Shown here: piece after piece, positions 42,768 to 50,807 of the stretch
How the letters are laid out: each line of letters begins with the position of its first letter
Position numbering within the stretch: position 1 is the first letter of the stretch
From: Micromonospora costi
GTDB lineage: Bacteria > Actinomycetota > Actinomycetes > Mycobacteriales > Micromonosporaceae
Assembly: GCF_003626655.1 (NCBI RefSeq)
Contig: NZ_RBAN01000004.1
Coordinates: 434,001-498,000, forward strand
Direction of reading: 5' to 3'
DNA: 64,000 nucleotides
Translations under genes and position numbers: made by a program
Notes under the pieces: generated by a model
Database searches by the model: none
Told to the model about the DNA's origin: nothing
What the model saw: only the letters and a program-made list of their open reading frames with translations

Positions 42768-43094
42768 CGGATTCCTTCTGTGGTGAGGGCGGAACGGGGC
42801 GGCTCAGCGGTTGCCGGCACTGCGGCGGTCGGAGCCGGGATCCCGGTGGACGACCCCGGCTCCGCCGATGGCGAAGCCGCTGTCGTCGCCCGCTGCCCGG
42901 GGACGGATCACCCGCGACGCGTTGCGGCGCGGCATCTGTGGGACGTCCAGGGTCGTGGGCACGGCGGGAAGTCTTGCCCGTTTTCTGGAACGAGTCAAGA
43001 TTGTGGGCTGAACGTCACGTGGACGCTGACCGACGCCCGTGCGACGCCGGCATCCCGCGCCGGTCGTCCCGGAGGCACCCGCCGGGTGTCGGCC
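42768..43094. other. katG upstream region
   Basis: 327 bp between the MarR and katG genes on the same strand. No gene is visible. A candidate promoter for katG on the minus strand is TTGACT (42993-42998), a 17-bp spacer and AAGACT (42970-42975), about 200 bp before the start, leaving a long leader. Confidence 0.4.
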
Positions 43095-43589
43095 TCAGGG
43101 CCTTCGCTCGGCGTCGAGGTGCGCGTGGAGCGCGGCGGCGATCTCGCCCGCCGCGCGGACCTGGTCCTGCGTGAGGGCGTCGACGAAGAGCTCCCGAATG
43201 GCCCGCAGGTGCGGGACCGTGGAGGCCCGGAAGGACTCGGTGCCGGCCGGCGTGAGGTGGACCTCCGCCCCCCGGGGATCGGTCGCGCACTCCTGGCGGC
43301 GGATCAGGCCGCGCCGCTCCATCCGCCCCAGGTGGTGGGAGAGCCTGCTGCGCTCCCAGCCGACGTGCGTGGCGAGTTCGGACGAGCGCATCTGCTGGTC
43401 CGGCGCCTCGGTGAGGGCGAGCAGGACGGCGTAGTCGCCCGGCGAGAGCCCGGACGCGGCCTGGAGGCGCGATGCGATCCGGGACCGGAGCAGCTCGGTC
43501 GTTTCGATGAAGTCTCGCCAGGCGCGCAGTTCGTCGGCGGTGGGCAGCTGGCGTCCACTCCGCCGCTCGGGTGTGGCCTTCGTCATCAT
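43095..43589 (-). CDS. MarR-family transcriptional regulator
   Basis: 164 residues, typical length. The winged HTH covers about residues 55-115 (LSPGDYAVLLALTEAP, SELATHVGWERSRLSHHLGRMERRGLI). The C-terminal helices provide dimerisation. Ligand unknown; one Cys (ATDP-adjacent in RQECATD) lies near the wing, a position used for redox sensing in some MarR proteins. The gene is divergent from the oxidoreductase cluster, and two identical 12-bp palindromes lie in the gap, the nearer starting 11 bp before the ATG, so self-repression and control of the cluster are likely. Confidence 0.92.
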   Translation of the reverse strand: MMTKATPERRSGRQLPTADELRAWRDFIETTELLRSRIASRLQAASGLSPGDYAVLLALTEAPDQQMRSSELATHVGWERSRLSHHLGRMERRGLIRRQECATDPRGAEVHLTPAGTESFRASTVPHLRAIRELFVDALTQDQVRAAGEIAAALHAHLDAERRP

Positions 43590-43599
43590 CCTCTCCCGA

Positions 43600-43611
43600 T
43601 TGACATGTCAA
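43600..43611. promoter_or_regulatory. MarR operator 1, TTGACATGTCAA
   Basis: Perfect 12-bp palindrome, 11 bp upstream of the marR start; flanking bases extend it to ATTGACATGTCAAT. Confidence 0.75.
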
Positions 43612-43628
43612 TTAGCAAGCTAGCATGT

Positions 43629-43640
43629 TTGACATGTCAA
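43629..43640. promoter_or_regulatory. MarR operator 2, TTGACATGTCAA
   Basis: Identical to operator 1, centre-to-centre distance 29 bp (nearly three helical turns). Each copy contains TTGACA on either strand, so the operators probably double as -35 boxes of divergent promoters and repression would be direct. Confidence 0.75.
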
Positions 43641-43664
43641 TAACTCGGGCGTTCCTGTCTCCGC

Positions 43665-44054
43665 GCGCTCGGCCAGGCCGGGCATCCCGTACAACCGATC
43701 GGGCAACACTCGCTCGGCCTCGTCGCCGATACTGACGAGGAGGCCGTGGAGACCTGGCGGCGGTACAGGCAACCGGTCGTGGCGCGGCTCGCCGAGGAGC
43801 GCGGGTTCGACAAGCCGGACCGCCAGCGCTACGAGGCCGACTCGACCACGGGGCCGCTGTTCGTCGGGTCACCCGAGACGGTGGCGCGGAAGATCGCCAC
43901 GGTGGCCCGGGACCTGCGGCTGAGCCGCTTCGACCTCACGTACGACATCATGCACCTGCCCCGGGAGGCGCGGGCACGGACGATCGAGCTGCTGGGCAGC
44001 GAGGTCGCGCCGCGCGTCCGGGATCTGTTGGCGAAGGAGCCCACCCATGTCTGA
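43665..44054 (+). pseudogene. C-terminal relic of an LLM-class flavin-dependent oxidoreductase
   Basis: About 130 residues aligned with the last third of the intact neighbour at 44047: GQAGHPVQPIGQHSLGLVADTDEEA matches its QFGTTAYPVGMHSPGFVADTDEEA, and both end with a GSPETVAR..A block, an RFDL strand and a PRVRDLLA or PLVRDMLA end. The first ~210 residues with the flavin site are missing; the frame is closed by a TAA at 43641 just before the homology starts. GTG at 43746 could still begin a 102-residue product. Its TGA overlaps the next gene's ATG by 8 nt, so reading it may still couple translation onwards. Confidence 0.75.
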
Positions 44055-45078
44055 ACTCGTGTTCGGCCTCGACACCTTCGGCGACGTGCCGGAGGACGAC
44101 TCGGGCCGGCCCCTGTCGCACGCCGCGGCGATCCGGCAGGTCCTCGACGAGGCGGTGCTGGCGGACGAGATCGGCGTCGACGTCATCGCCCTGGGCGAGC
44201 ACCACCGCCCGGAGTACTCGGTGTCGACGCCCGAGACCGTTCTGGCGGGGATCGCCACCCGCACCTCGCGCATCCGGCTCGCCTCCGGCGTGACCGTGCT
44301 GAGTTCCGACGACCCGGTCCGGGTGTTCCAGCGGTTCGCGACGGTGGACGCGCTGTCCCACGGCCGGGCGGAGGTGATCCTCGGCCGCGGCTCGTTCACC
44401 GAGTCCTTCCCGCTGTTCGGCTACGACCTGAGCGACTACGACGTGCTGTTCGAGGAGAAGATCGAGCTGTTCGCGAAGTTGCTGGAGGAGAAGCCGGTCA
44501 CCTGGAGCGGCACCAAGCGTGCCCCGCTCACCGACGCCGACGTCTTCCCGAAGACGGAGTCGGGTCGCCTCTCGACCTGGGTGGGCGTCGGCGGCTCGCC
44601 GCAGTCGGTGGTGCGTACCGCCCGCTACGGCTTCCCGCTGATGCTCGCCATCATCGGGGGCTCCCCCGAGCGCTTCGCGCCGTACGTCGAGCTGTACCGG
44701 CGGGCGGCCGCGCAGTTCGGCACGACCGCGTACCCGGTCGGGATGCACTCGCCCGGCTTCGTCGCGGACACCGACGAGGAGGCCAGGGAGGTGTTCTGGC
44801 CGCACTACCGGGTCATGCGGAACCGCATCGGCGCGCTGCGCGGCTGGCCGCCCATCCGCCGGGAGGAGTTCGACGCCGAGGTGGCGCACGGTTCCCTCTA
44901 CATCGGCTCACCGGAGACCGTGGCGCGGCGCATGGCCGACGCGATCCGCAGTCTCGGCGTCGGCCGGTTCGACCTCATCTACACCGCCGGCGCGCAGCCG
45001 GTCAGCGCCCGGATGCGGGCCGTGGAGCTGTACGGCACGCGGGTGGTCCCGCTGGTCCGTGACATGCTGGCCGGTTGA
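44047..45078 (+). CDS. LLM-class flavin-dependent oxidoreductase (luciferase-like)
   Basis: 343 residues, full length TIM-barrel family. Uses FMN or F420 to oxidise or reduce an unknown substrate. Seen: the early EIGVDVIALGEHHRPEYS block near residue 40, LASGVTVLSSDDPVRVFQRFATVDALSHGRAEVILGRG across residues 78-115 as separate family landmarks, and the phosphate-binding end IGSPETVARRM near 286. It overlaps the relic upstream by 8 nt and the next gene starts 41 bp after its stop. With the downstream NADPH:F420-like reductase it may form a cofactor-linked pair. Confidence 0.9.
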   Translation: MSELVFGLDTFGDVPEDDSGRPLSHAAAIRQVLDEAVLADEIGVDVIALGEHHRPEYSVSTPETVLAGIATRTSRIRLASGVTVLSSDDPVRVFQRFATVDALSHGRAEVILGRGSFTESFPLFGYDLSDYDVLFEEKIELFAKLLEEKPVTWSGTKRAPLTDADVFPKTESGRLSTWVGVGGSPQSVVRTARYGFPLMLAIIGGSPERFAPYVELYRRAAAQFGTTAYPVGMHSPGFVADTDEEAREVFWPHYRVMRNRIGALRGWPPIRREEFDAEVAHGSLYIGSPETVARRMADAIRSLGVGRFDLIYTAGAQPVSARMRAVELYGTRVVPLVRDMLAG

Positions 45079-45118
45079 CCGTGCCGTCGACCCCGCCGAC
45101 GACACCCGGAAGGACGCC

Positions 45119-45829
45119 ATGAACGACAGCGCCCGCAACGGGCCGCAGACCCTCGGCATCCTCGGCGCCGGCAAGGTGGGCACCGTGCTCGCCCGGCTCG
45201 CCCTCGCCGCCGGTTACCGGGTGCTCGTCGCCGGCTCCGGCGACCCCGAGCGGATCGCCCTCACCACCGAGGTGCTGACGCCCGGAGCGGTCGCCACCAC
45301 GGCGGCCGACGCCGCGGCCGGCGCCGACATCGTCATCCTCGCCCTCCCGCTGGGCAAGTACCGCAGCATCCCCGCCGACGCGCTGCGCGGCAAGCTCGTC
45401 GTCGACGCCATGAACTACTGGTGGGAGGTCGACGGCATCCGCGACGACCTCACCGACCCGCGCACCTCGTCGAGCGAGACGGTGCGGGCGTTCCTGCCCG
45501 CGTCCCGCGTGGTCAAGGCGTTCAACCACATGGGATACCACGATCTCGAGGACGGGGCGAGACCGGCGGGCGCGGCCGGCCGCAAGGCCATCGCGATCGC
45601 CGGCGACGACCCCGCCGACCTGGCCACCGTCGCGTCGCTCGTCGACCGGCTCGGCTTCGACCCGGTCGTCGCCGGTCCCCTCGCCGAGGGCGTACGCCTC
45701 GAACCGGGCAGCGAGCTGTTCGGCGCGAACGTCAGCGCCGAGGAGGTACGCGCCATGCTGGACCGGTTCCCCGACTCGGAGCGCGGGCGGGTCGTCGCAC
45801 GGGCCCGTGGGAACCCGGAGGCGGCCTGA
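45119..45829 (+). CDS. NADPH-dependent F420 reductase-like oxidoreductase
   Basis: 236 residues. N-terminal Rossmann fold with the dinucleotide motif GILGAGKVGT near residue 13 and an AGSGDPERI turn for the NADP phosphate. The later blocks ALPLGKYRSIPA and VKAFNHMGYHDLED match the NADP oxidoreductase/F420 reductase (Fno-like) family. GGAAGGA lies 7 nt before the ATG at 45119. The predicted role is hydride exchange between NADPH and F420 (or another electron carrier) for the luciferase-like enzyme encoded just upstream. Confidence 0.85.
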   Translation: MNDSARNGPQTLGILGAGKVGTVLARLALAAGYRVLVAGSGDPERIALTTEVLTPGAVATTAADAAAGADIVILALPLGKYRSIPADALRGKLVVDAMNYWWEVDGIRDDLTDPRTSSSETVRAFLPASRVVKAFNHMGYHDLEDGARPAGAAGRKAIAIAGDDPADLATVASLVDRLGFDPVVAGPLAEGVRLEPGSELFGANVSAEEVRAMLDRFPDSERGRVVARARGNPEAA

Positions 45830-45845
45830 CGCGCCAGCGGGCGGA

Positions 45846-45882
45846 CGGCCCCGCACCCAGCTGAGGCCAGGGTGCGGGGCCG
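45846..45882. terminator. bidirectional terminator between F420 reductase-like and S15 peptidase genes
   Basis: 13-bp perfect stem CGGCCCCGCACCC / GGGTGCGGGGCCG with an 11-nt loop between two convergent stops. Confidence 0.75.
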
Positions 45883-45900
45883 CCCGCCGGATCGCCCGGG

Positions 45901-47805
45901 TCAGAGGCCCAGGGCGTCCCTGCCCCCGACGACGGGAAGCGTCAGGGTGCTGCCGTTCAGCTGGACGGTGACCTGGCTGCCCACCGCCGCGGCGTCACGC
46001 GCCGGGCGGTTCGACGACGGGTTGGCGTTGTAGTTGCCGGTGATGACGAGCCCGATCCGGTGCCCGGCCGGGATGATGTGCTCGGTCGGGAGGGTCTTCC
46101 ACCGGACGTTGTACTGCTGGCCCGGCGTCAGGGCCTCGCTGCGCCGGAGGTCGGGCGAGTTCTTGACGTCGATGTGGCCCCAGGCCAGGACCCGCTCTGG
46201 CGTGATCTCGACGGTCGCCTCCATCGGCTCGGCGCACCCGGTTCCGCTGGCCAGGTCCGCGGGCTCGCAGGACTCCTGGACCACCTCCAGCGGCTCCTTG
46301 CCCGCCACGGTGACGGTGGGTCCCGCGCCGTAGTCGACGAGGAGGGCCGACAGCAGGGCCGTCCCGGCAGTCGTCGACATCCGGACCGCCAGCTCCGGCG
46401 TGCCGGACAGGCGTACGTCCGCCGCGAGCGGCGGCGTCACGTAGGCGAGCCGGCCCGGCTTGGCCTGCTCGGCGTTACCGATCTTGACGGCCTGCGACTC
46501 GACCTGGTCGACGAAGCTCTGCGCGGGGTTGCCGTTCGGCGCGTCGGCCGACAGCGTGCCCGCCGCGTCGGCCGTGGCCGGACCGAAGCTCAGGTCCACG
46601 TCCTTGGCGGCGGCGTCCGGCCACGTCGAGTGGGTCTCCCAGCTGCCGTCGGGGCGCTGGATGTCGGCCATCGGCTCGTCCATGATGCCGTTGGGGATGT
46701 CGTACAGCCAGTAGTCCATCCACCGGTGCATGACGGCCTGCCACTCGGTGAGCCGGAAGCTGGTCGGGTTCACGTGGGCGCCGCGGTGGATCCAGATCTT
46801 GCGCGGCATCTGTCGCTTCTCGACCTCACGCCACAGGTCGGCGAAGTGCATGGTCTTGACGTTGTAGTCGGTGAGACCGTGCACCATGAACACCGACGTG
46901 CCGGCGGTCTTGATCTTGTTGGCGTCCGGCAGGTAGCTGCGCTCCTGCCAGAACGGCGTGAAGTCGGAGTCGCTGGCCTCCTCGGCGTCGCCGAGCCCGG
47001 TGATGACCGACTCGCAGGCCGGCGCCGACGCCGCGCCCGGGAGCGTCCGGCCCACGGAGACGTAGTCGGCGAGGTACTCGGTGTACCGGAAGTCGACGTT
47101 CTCGCTCCAGGTCGACCAGGGGACCCCCTGGTCGTTCACGTACCGGTACCAGCTGGAGATCGCGGAGATGGGCACCACGGTCCGCAGGCCCGGCACGCCC
47201 TGGGTGGCCACCGCGTTGGGCAGGGTGCCGACGTACGACACGCCCTGCATCCCCACGTTGCCGCTGCTCCAGTCGGCGACCGCCGCGCTGCCGTCGTGGT
47301 GGAAGCCCGGCGCGCGGCCGTTGAGCCAGTCGACGACGGCCTTGATGCTGATGGTGTCCTCGGGTCCGCCGGTGGTGGGGCAGCCGAAGGACCGTCCGGT
47401 GCCCTGCATCTCCACCTGGACGACCGCGTAGCCCCGGGGGACGAAGTACTCGTCCCACCAGCCGGGGAAGCCGCGGGTCCGGTCCGGCAGGGGATCGCCG
47501 GGGTCCCGGCCGAAGTACGGGCTGGCCTCCATGATGGTGGGCACCCGCATGCCCGTCTCGGTCTCGGCCGGCCGGATCACGTCGACCTCGACCAGGTCCC
47601 GACGGCCGTCGCCGTCGCTGTCCATCGGCGCCTCGACGTAGACGACCTCCTGGACGGCGTCGCCGTACGAGAAGACCGGTTGTGTCACTCCATTCTCGAT
47701 CACGATCCCGGGGGCGTCGGCGGCGGCGCTCGCCACCGCGGGCGCGCTCATGATCACCATCCCCACGACCGTTCCGACGGCTGTCAATCGCCGTGCAAAA
47801 CCCAT
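45901..47805 (-). CDS. secreted Xaa-Pro dipeptidyl-peptidase-like S15 hydrolase
   Basis: 634 residues. Sec signal peptide (about residues 1-27, ends ASAAA). The catalytic alpha/beta domain has the nucleophile in GMQGVSYVGT (about residue 187), preceded by the oxyanion-side segment VQVEMQGTGRSFG, and the acid/base region FMVHGLTDYNV and HRGAHVN. The last ~200 residues form the PepX C-terminal jelly-roll with IPAGHRIGLVITG. It should remove Xaa-Pro dipeptides (or act as a CocE-type esterase) outside the cell. GGAGG precedes the ATG at 47805; an upstream in-frame ATG at 47853 is less likely. Confidence 0.9.
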   Translation of the reverse strand: MGFARRLTAVGTVVGMVIMSAPAVASAAADAPGIVIENGVTQPVFSYGDAVQEVVYVEAPMDSDGDGRRDLVEVDVIRPAETETGMRVPTIMEASPYFGRDPGDPLPDRTRGFPGWWDEYFVPRGYAVVQVEMQGTGRSFGCPTTGGPEDTISIKAVVDWLNGRAPGFHHDGSAAVADWSSGNVGMQGVSYVGTLPNAVATQGVPGLRTVVPISAISSWYRYVNDQGVPWSTWSENVDFRYTEYLADYVSVGRTLPGAASAPACESVITGLGDAEEASDSDFTPFWQERSYLPDANKIKTAGTSVFMVHGLTDYNVKTMHFADLWREVEKRQMPRKIWIHRGAHVNPTSFRLTEWQAVMHRWMDYWLYDIPNGIMDEPMADIQRPDGSWETHSTWPDAAAKDVDLSFGPATADAAGTLSADAPNGNPAQSFVDQVESQAVKIGNAEQAKPGRLAYVTPPLAADVRLSGTPELAVRMSTTAGTALLSALLVDYGAGPTVTVAGKEPLEVVQESCEPADLASGTGCAEPMEATVEITPERVLAWGHIDVKNSPDLRRSEALTPGQQYNVRWKTLPTEHIIPAGHRIGLVITGNYNANPSSNRPARDAAAVGSQVTVQLNGSTLTLPVVGGRDALGL

Positions 47806-48002
47806 GTCCCTACCTCCGTCAGCTCCAGAGACACATGGTCGATACAGCGTCATCTATGCCGCTCACGCAAATCAATGACCATCCGTAGCGAAGAGGATCT
47901 GCTCCGCTACGACAGATGTCGTGTCCTGTCGTGTCGTGCCGGCGCCGGTGTGACGGGGCCCCGCGGGCCGCCACGCCCCTGTCCCGGCCCGGTGCCGGCA
48001 AC

Positions 48003-48008
48003 TAGCCT
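48003..48008 (+). promoter_or_regulatory. -10 hexamer TAGCCT for the leaderless formamidase gene
   Basis: TAGCCT ends 6 nt before the ATG at 48015, the same sequence and spacing as at the histidine kinase gene. Confidence 0.5.
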
Positions 48009-48014
48009 GCGCAG

Positions 48015-48941
48015 ATGCGACACACCCTCACGCCCGGCGACCGGACCCTGCACGGCCACTTCTCCCCCGACGTCCCACCGGTGCTCACCATCGATCCCGG
48101 CGACACCGTCACCTACCGCACCCTGGACTGCTGGTGGTCCGCCGGCCCGTACCCCGGCGGGCAGAACCGGGACCGGCCGCGGGCCCCGCAGTACCAGCCG
48201 GACCACGGACACGCGCTGATCGGCCCCGTCGCCGTCCGCGGCGCCCGCGCCGGCCAGACCCTCGAGGTACGCATCGACGCGGTCGTCCCCGGCGCCTGGG
48301 GCACCACCGTTGCCGGCGGCTGGCCGAGCGTCTTCAACGAGCGGTACGGCGTCGAGAAGGACGGGGTGGTGCTCGCCTGGGAGCTGGACCCGGTGGCGAT
48401 GATCGGCCGCAACCAGCACGGGCGGAGCGTCGCCCTGCGCCCGTTCATGGGCGTGCTCGGCATGCCGCCGGCCGAGCCGGGACGGCACTCGACGGTGCCA
48501 CCCCGGCGCTGGGGCGGGAACCTGGACTGCAAGGACCTGACCGCCGGCAGCACCCTGCTGCTGCCCATCCCGGTGGACGGGGCGCTGTTCTCGGTGGGCG
48601 ACGGGCACGCGGCGCAGGGCGACGGTGAGGTCGGCGGCACCGCGATCGAGTGCCCCATGGACGAGGTCAGCCTCACCTTCGACGTACGGGACGACTTCCC
48701 GGTCACCGGGCCGGTGGCCCGCACCGCGGACGCCTGGCTGACGCTCGGCGTCGGCGCGACCCTCGACGAGGCCACGTTCATGGCGCTGGACTCGATGCTG
48801 ACCCTGATGCAGCGCTTGCACGGGGTCGAGCGGGCGGACGCCGTGGCGCTGGCCAGCGTCGCGGTCGACGTCCGCGTGACGCAGATCGTCAACCAGACCG
48901 TCGGCGCGCACGCCGTGCTCCGCGACGGCGCGCTGCGCTGA
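48015..48941 (+). CDS. acetamidase/formamidase family protein
   Basis: 308 residues. Hydrolyses formamide, acetamide or related small amides to ammonia and acid in characterised FmdA/AmdA members. Seen: ALIGPVAVRGARAGQTLEV (the GP-hinge segment), the metal-side block RWGGNLDCKDLTAGSTLLLPI, and SVGDGHAAQGDGEVGGTAIE, all diagnostic. Cytoplasmic, monocistronic, divergent from the S15 peptidase gene with a 209-bp AT-richer gap. Leaderless start by the TAGCCT spacing. Could serve nitrogen recovery from amides. Confidence 0.93.
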   Translation: MRHTLTPGDRTLHGHFSPDVPPVLTIDPGDTVTYRTLDCWWSAGPYPGGQNRDRPRAPQYQPDHGHALIGPVAVRGARAGQTLEVRIDAVVPGAWGTTVAGGWPSVFNERYGVEKDGVVLAWELDPVAMIGRNQHGRSVALRPFMGVLGMPPAEPGRHSTVPPRRWGGNLDCKDLTAGSTLLLPIPVDGALFSVGDGHAAQGDGEVGGTAIECPMDEVSLTFDVRDDFPVTGPVARTADAWLTLGVGATLDEATFMALDSMLTLMQRLHGVERADAVALASVAVDVRVTQIVNQTVGAHAVLRDGALR

Positions 48942-48946
48942 GGCGA

Positions 48947-48986
48947 CCCGGCGGGCGGCGTCCCGGGGTGGCCGCCGCCCGCCGGG
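48947..48986 (+). terminator. terminator after the formamidase gene
   Basis: 14-bp perfect stem CCCGGCGGGCGGCG / CGCCGCCCGCCGGG with a 12-nt loop, 5 bp after the stop. Confidence 0.7.
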
Positions 48987-49027
48987 GCGAAGTCCGCGTT
49001 CGGGCTCGCCGGCCCGCGGGCGCGGCT

Positions 49028-49033
49028 TAGGCT
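49028..49033 (+). promoter_or_regulatory. -10 hexamer TAGGCT for the leaderless mini-ORF
   Basis: TAGGCT ends 6 nt before a GTG at 49040. This is the promoter for the redoxin unit and places the mini-ORF, not the redoxin, at the 5' end of the message. Confidence 0.5.
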
Positions 49034-49039
49034 GACCGC

Positions 49040-49087
49040 GTGGTACGTCCGTCCGAGCCCCGGGCCGGCCTCCGGTCGCCGAGATGA
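49040..49087 (+). CDS. 15-codon leaderless upstream ORF coupled to the redoxin gene
   Basis: GTG at 49040, sequence MVRPSEPRAGLRSPR, stop TGA at 49085-49087. It overlaps the redoxin ATG (49084) as ATGA. The redoxin start has no good Shine-Dalgarno of its own, so ribosomes that finish the mini-ORF probably re-start there. The peptide is basic and Pro-rich, which could slow translation. No known family. Confidence 0.5.
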   Translation: MVRPSEPRAGLRSPR

Positions 49088-49980
49088 TCGACGAGGCCGC
49101 GCGGATCCCCGCGTTCGATGTCCAGCGGTGGGTGAACTCGCCGCCGCTCACGCCCGAGGCGCTGCGCGGCCGGGTGGTCCTGGTGGACGTCTGGGAGTAC
49201 ACCTGCGTCAACTGGATCCGCACCGCCGCGTACGTCCGCGCCTGGCACCGCGACTACGCGGCCCACGGCCTGACCGTCATCGGCCTGCACGCGCCGGAGT
49301 TCGCGTTCGGCAAGCAGGCCGAGAACATCGACCAGGGCATCCGCGACCACGGGCTCACCTACCCGATCGCGCTCGACAACGACTTCCAGGTGTGGGAGGC
49401 CCTCGGCAACATCGCGTGGCCGGCGCGCTACCTCTTCGACGCGGGTGGCCGGTACGTCGCCCGGTGGATCGGGGAGGGCGACTACGACCGCACCGAGGCC
49501 GAGATCCGGGGCCTCCTCCTCGCCCGGATGCCCGACGTGGAGCTGCCTTCGGTCACCCCCGAGGCGACGGCGTTCGTCACGACCGAGCAACCCTCGTACG
49601 CGGACGTGACCGAGGAGACGTACATCGGTACGGACCGGCGGGTGCCGGGCGCCGTCACGGTGACCGGCGACTGGCGGGAACGCGGTGACCACGTCGAACT
49701 CGCCAGCGGCACGGGCACGATCGCGCTGCCGTTCAACGCCGGCGAGGTGAACCTCGTCGCCCAGCCGGGACCCTCCGGGCACGCCGCGGTCGGCGTACTG
49801 CTCGACGGGCATCCGGTGCGCGCGGAACGCGGCGCCGACGTGGACCCGGAGGGCGTGGCGCACGTCGACCGGGCGGCCATGCTGCGACTCGTGGCCGGGG
49901 CGTCACGCGACGACCACCTGCTGACCCTGGTCGCCGACGACCCCGGCTTCCGCGCGTACGTCTTCACGTTCGGCCCCTAG
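49084..49980 (+). CDS. thioredoxin-like (DipZ C-terminal type) protein lacking the second active-site Cys
   Basis: 298 residues. Residues 1-155 are a TlpA/redoxin fold (VVLVDVWEYTC near residue 40, then LTVIGLHAPEFAFGK and the cis-Pro loop IAWPARYLFD). Residues 190-298 match the C-terminal beta domain that follows the thioredoxin domain in DipZ-like proteins. The usual CxxC here reads C-V-N-W: the first Cys is kept and the second is Trp. No signal peptide or membrane segment is present, so it is likely cytoplasmic, unlike DipZ. It may act as a peroxidase-like or mono-thiol protein rather than a disulfide reductase. Confidence 0.82.
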   Translation: MIDEAARIPAFDVQRWVNSPPLTPEALRGRVVLVDVWEYTCVNWIRTAAYVRAWHRDYAAHGLTVIGLHAPEFAFGKQAENIDQGIRDHGLTYPIALDNDFQVWEALGNIAWPARYLFDAGGRYVARWIGEGDYDRTEAEIRGLLLARMPDVELPSVTPEATAFVTTEQPSYADVTEETYIGTDRRVPGAVTVTGDWRERGDHVELASGTGTIALPFNAGEVNLVAQPGPSGHAAVGVLLDGHPVRAERGADVDPEGVAHVDRAAMLRLVAGASRDDHLLTLVADDPGFRAYVFTFGP

Positions 49981-50103
49981 GGCGAAGCGCATCGACCTCG
50001 TAGGAGCCGTTCGGGCCGATGCTGCGCCGCCGGCGGCCCTGCACGGCGAGCGCAAGGAGGACGCCGCGCTGCCGGTGAGCCGTCGGCGATGGACTCCTGT
50101 GAT

Positions 50104-50661
50104 TCAGCGCGCGCGGCGGTACTGCATGGCCACCGCGCCGTTGCGAAGCGGTTCCGCTGAGAGCAGCTCGAGCTGGCGCGTGCCGGGCAGCCCGCCCTGG
50201 TGCAGCGTCGGGCCGTGGCCGGCGATCCTGGGATGGACGAGCATCTTGTACTCGTCGATCAGGTCCAGCCGGTCGAGCTCGGTCGCGAGCTTGCCGCTTC
50301 CGAGGAGGACCCCGGCCGGGGTCGCGTCCTTGAGCTTCTGCACGCCCTCGCGCAGATCACCGGCGATGTGGTGGCTGTTGGCCCACGGGAAGTCCTTGCG
50401 CGTCGACGACACCACGTACTTGGGTTTGGCCTCCAGCTTGACCGCCCACTCGCGCATGGCCGGCGGCGCCTCCACGTCGCCGCGGGCGACGGCCGGCCAG
50501 TAGCTCTCCATCATCTCGTAGGTGACGCGACCCCACAGCATTGCCCCGCCCTCGTCCATGAGACGGGTGAAGAAGGCGTGCGTCTCGTCATCGGCGATCC
50601 CTTCCTGGTGGTCGACGCAACCGTCCAGGGTGAGGTTGAGGCTGAAGATGAGCGCTCCCAT
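50104..50661 (-). CDS. dihydrofolate reductase-fold protein (RibD C-terminal family)
   Basis: 185 residues. Starts GALIFSLNLTLDGCVDH, the typical opening of YwjB/RibD_C-like reductases, followed by the GRVTYEMM block and LLGSGKLATEL near residue 125, which binds NADPH in the family. These proteins are not true folate enzymes as a rule; substrate unknown. Start at 50661 is supported by family alignment and by a TACACT hexamer 8 nt upstream (near-leaderless); the longer frame to 50742 has no family match. Confidence 0.88.
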   Translation of the reverse strand: MGALIFSLNLTLDGCVDHQEGIADDETHAFFTRLMDEGGAMLWGRVTYEMMESYWPAVARGDVEAPPAMREWAVKLEAKPKYVVSSTRKDFPWANSHHIAGDLREGVQKLKDATPAGVLLGSGKLATELDRLDLIDEYKMLVHPRIAGHGPTLHQGGLPGTRQLELLSAEPLRNGAVAMQYRRAR

Positions 50662-50807
50662 GGCCGGCGAGTGTAACGCCACTACGGCGTCGGCCCTGGG
50701 CCGCTGCGCCGGCACCAGCATCCGCCGGGCCGACCGCCGCATACCGTCGCCCGCTCACCAGAGCGTCACGCCACCGAGAGGAGCCGGACCGGCACCCTGG
50801 CGCCCGG

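Noticed and set aside
47806..48002. Short GTCGTGTC-like direct repeats near 47918-47940
   Set aside because: Too short and irregular to call an iteron, CRISPR or operator set; likely chance in a promoter region.
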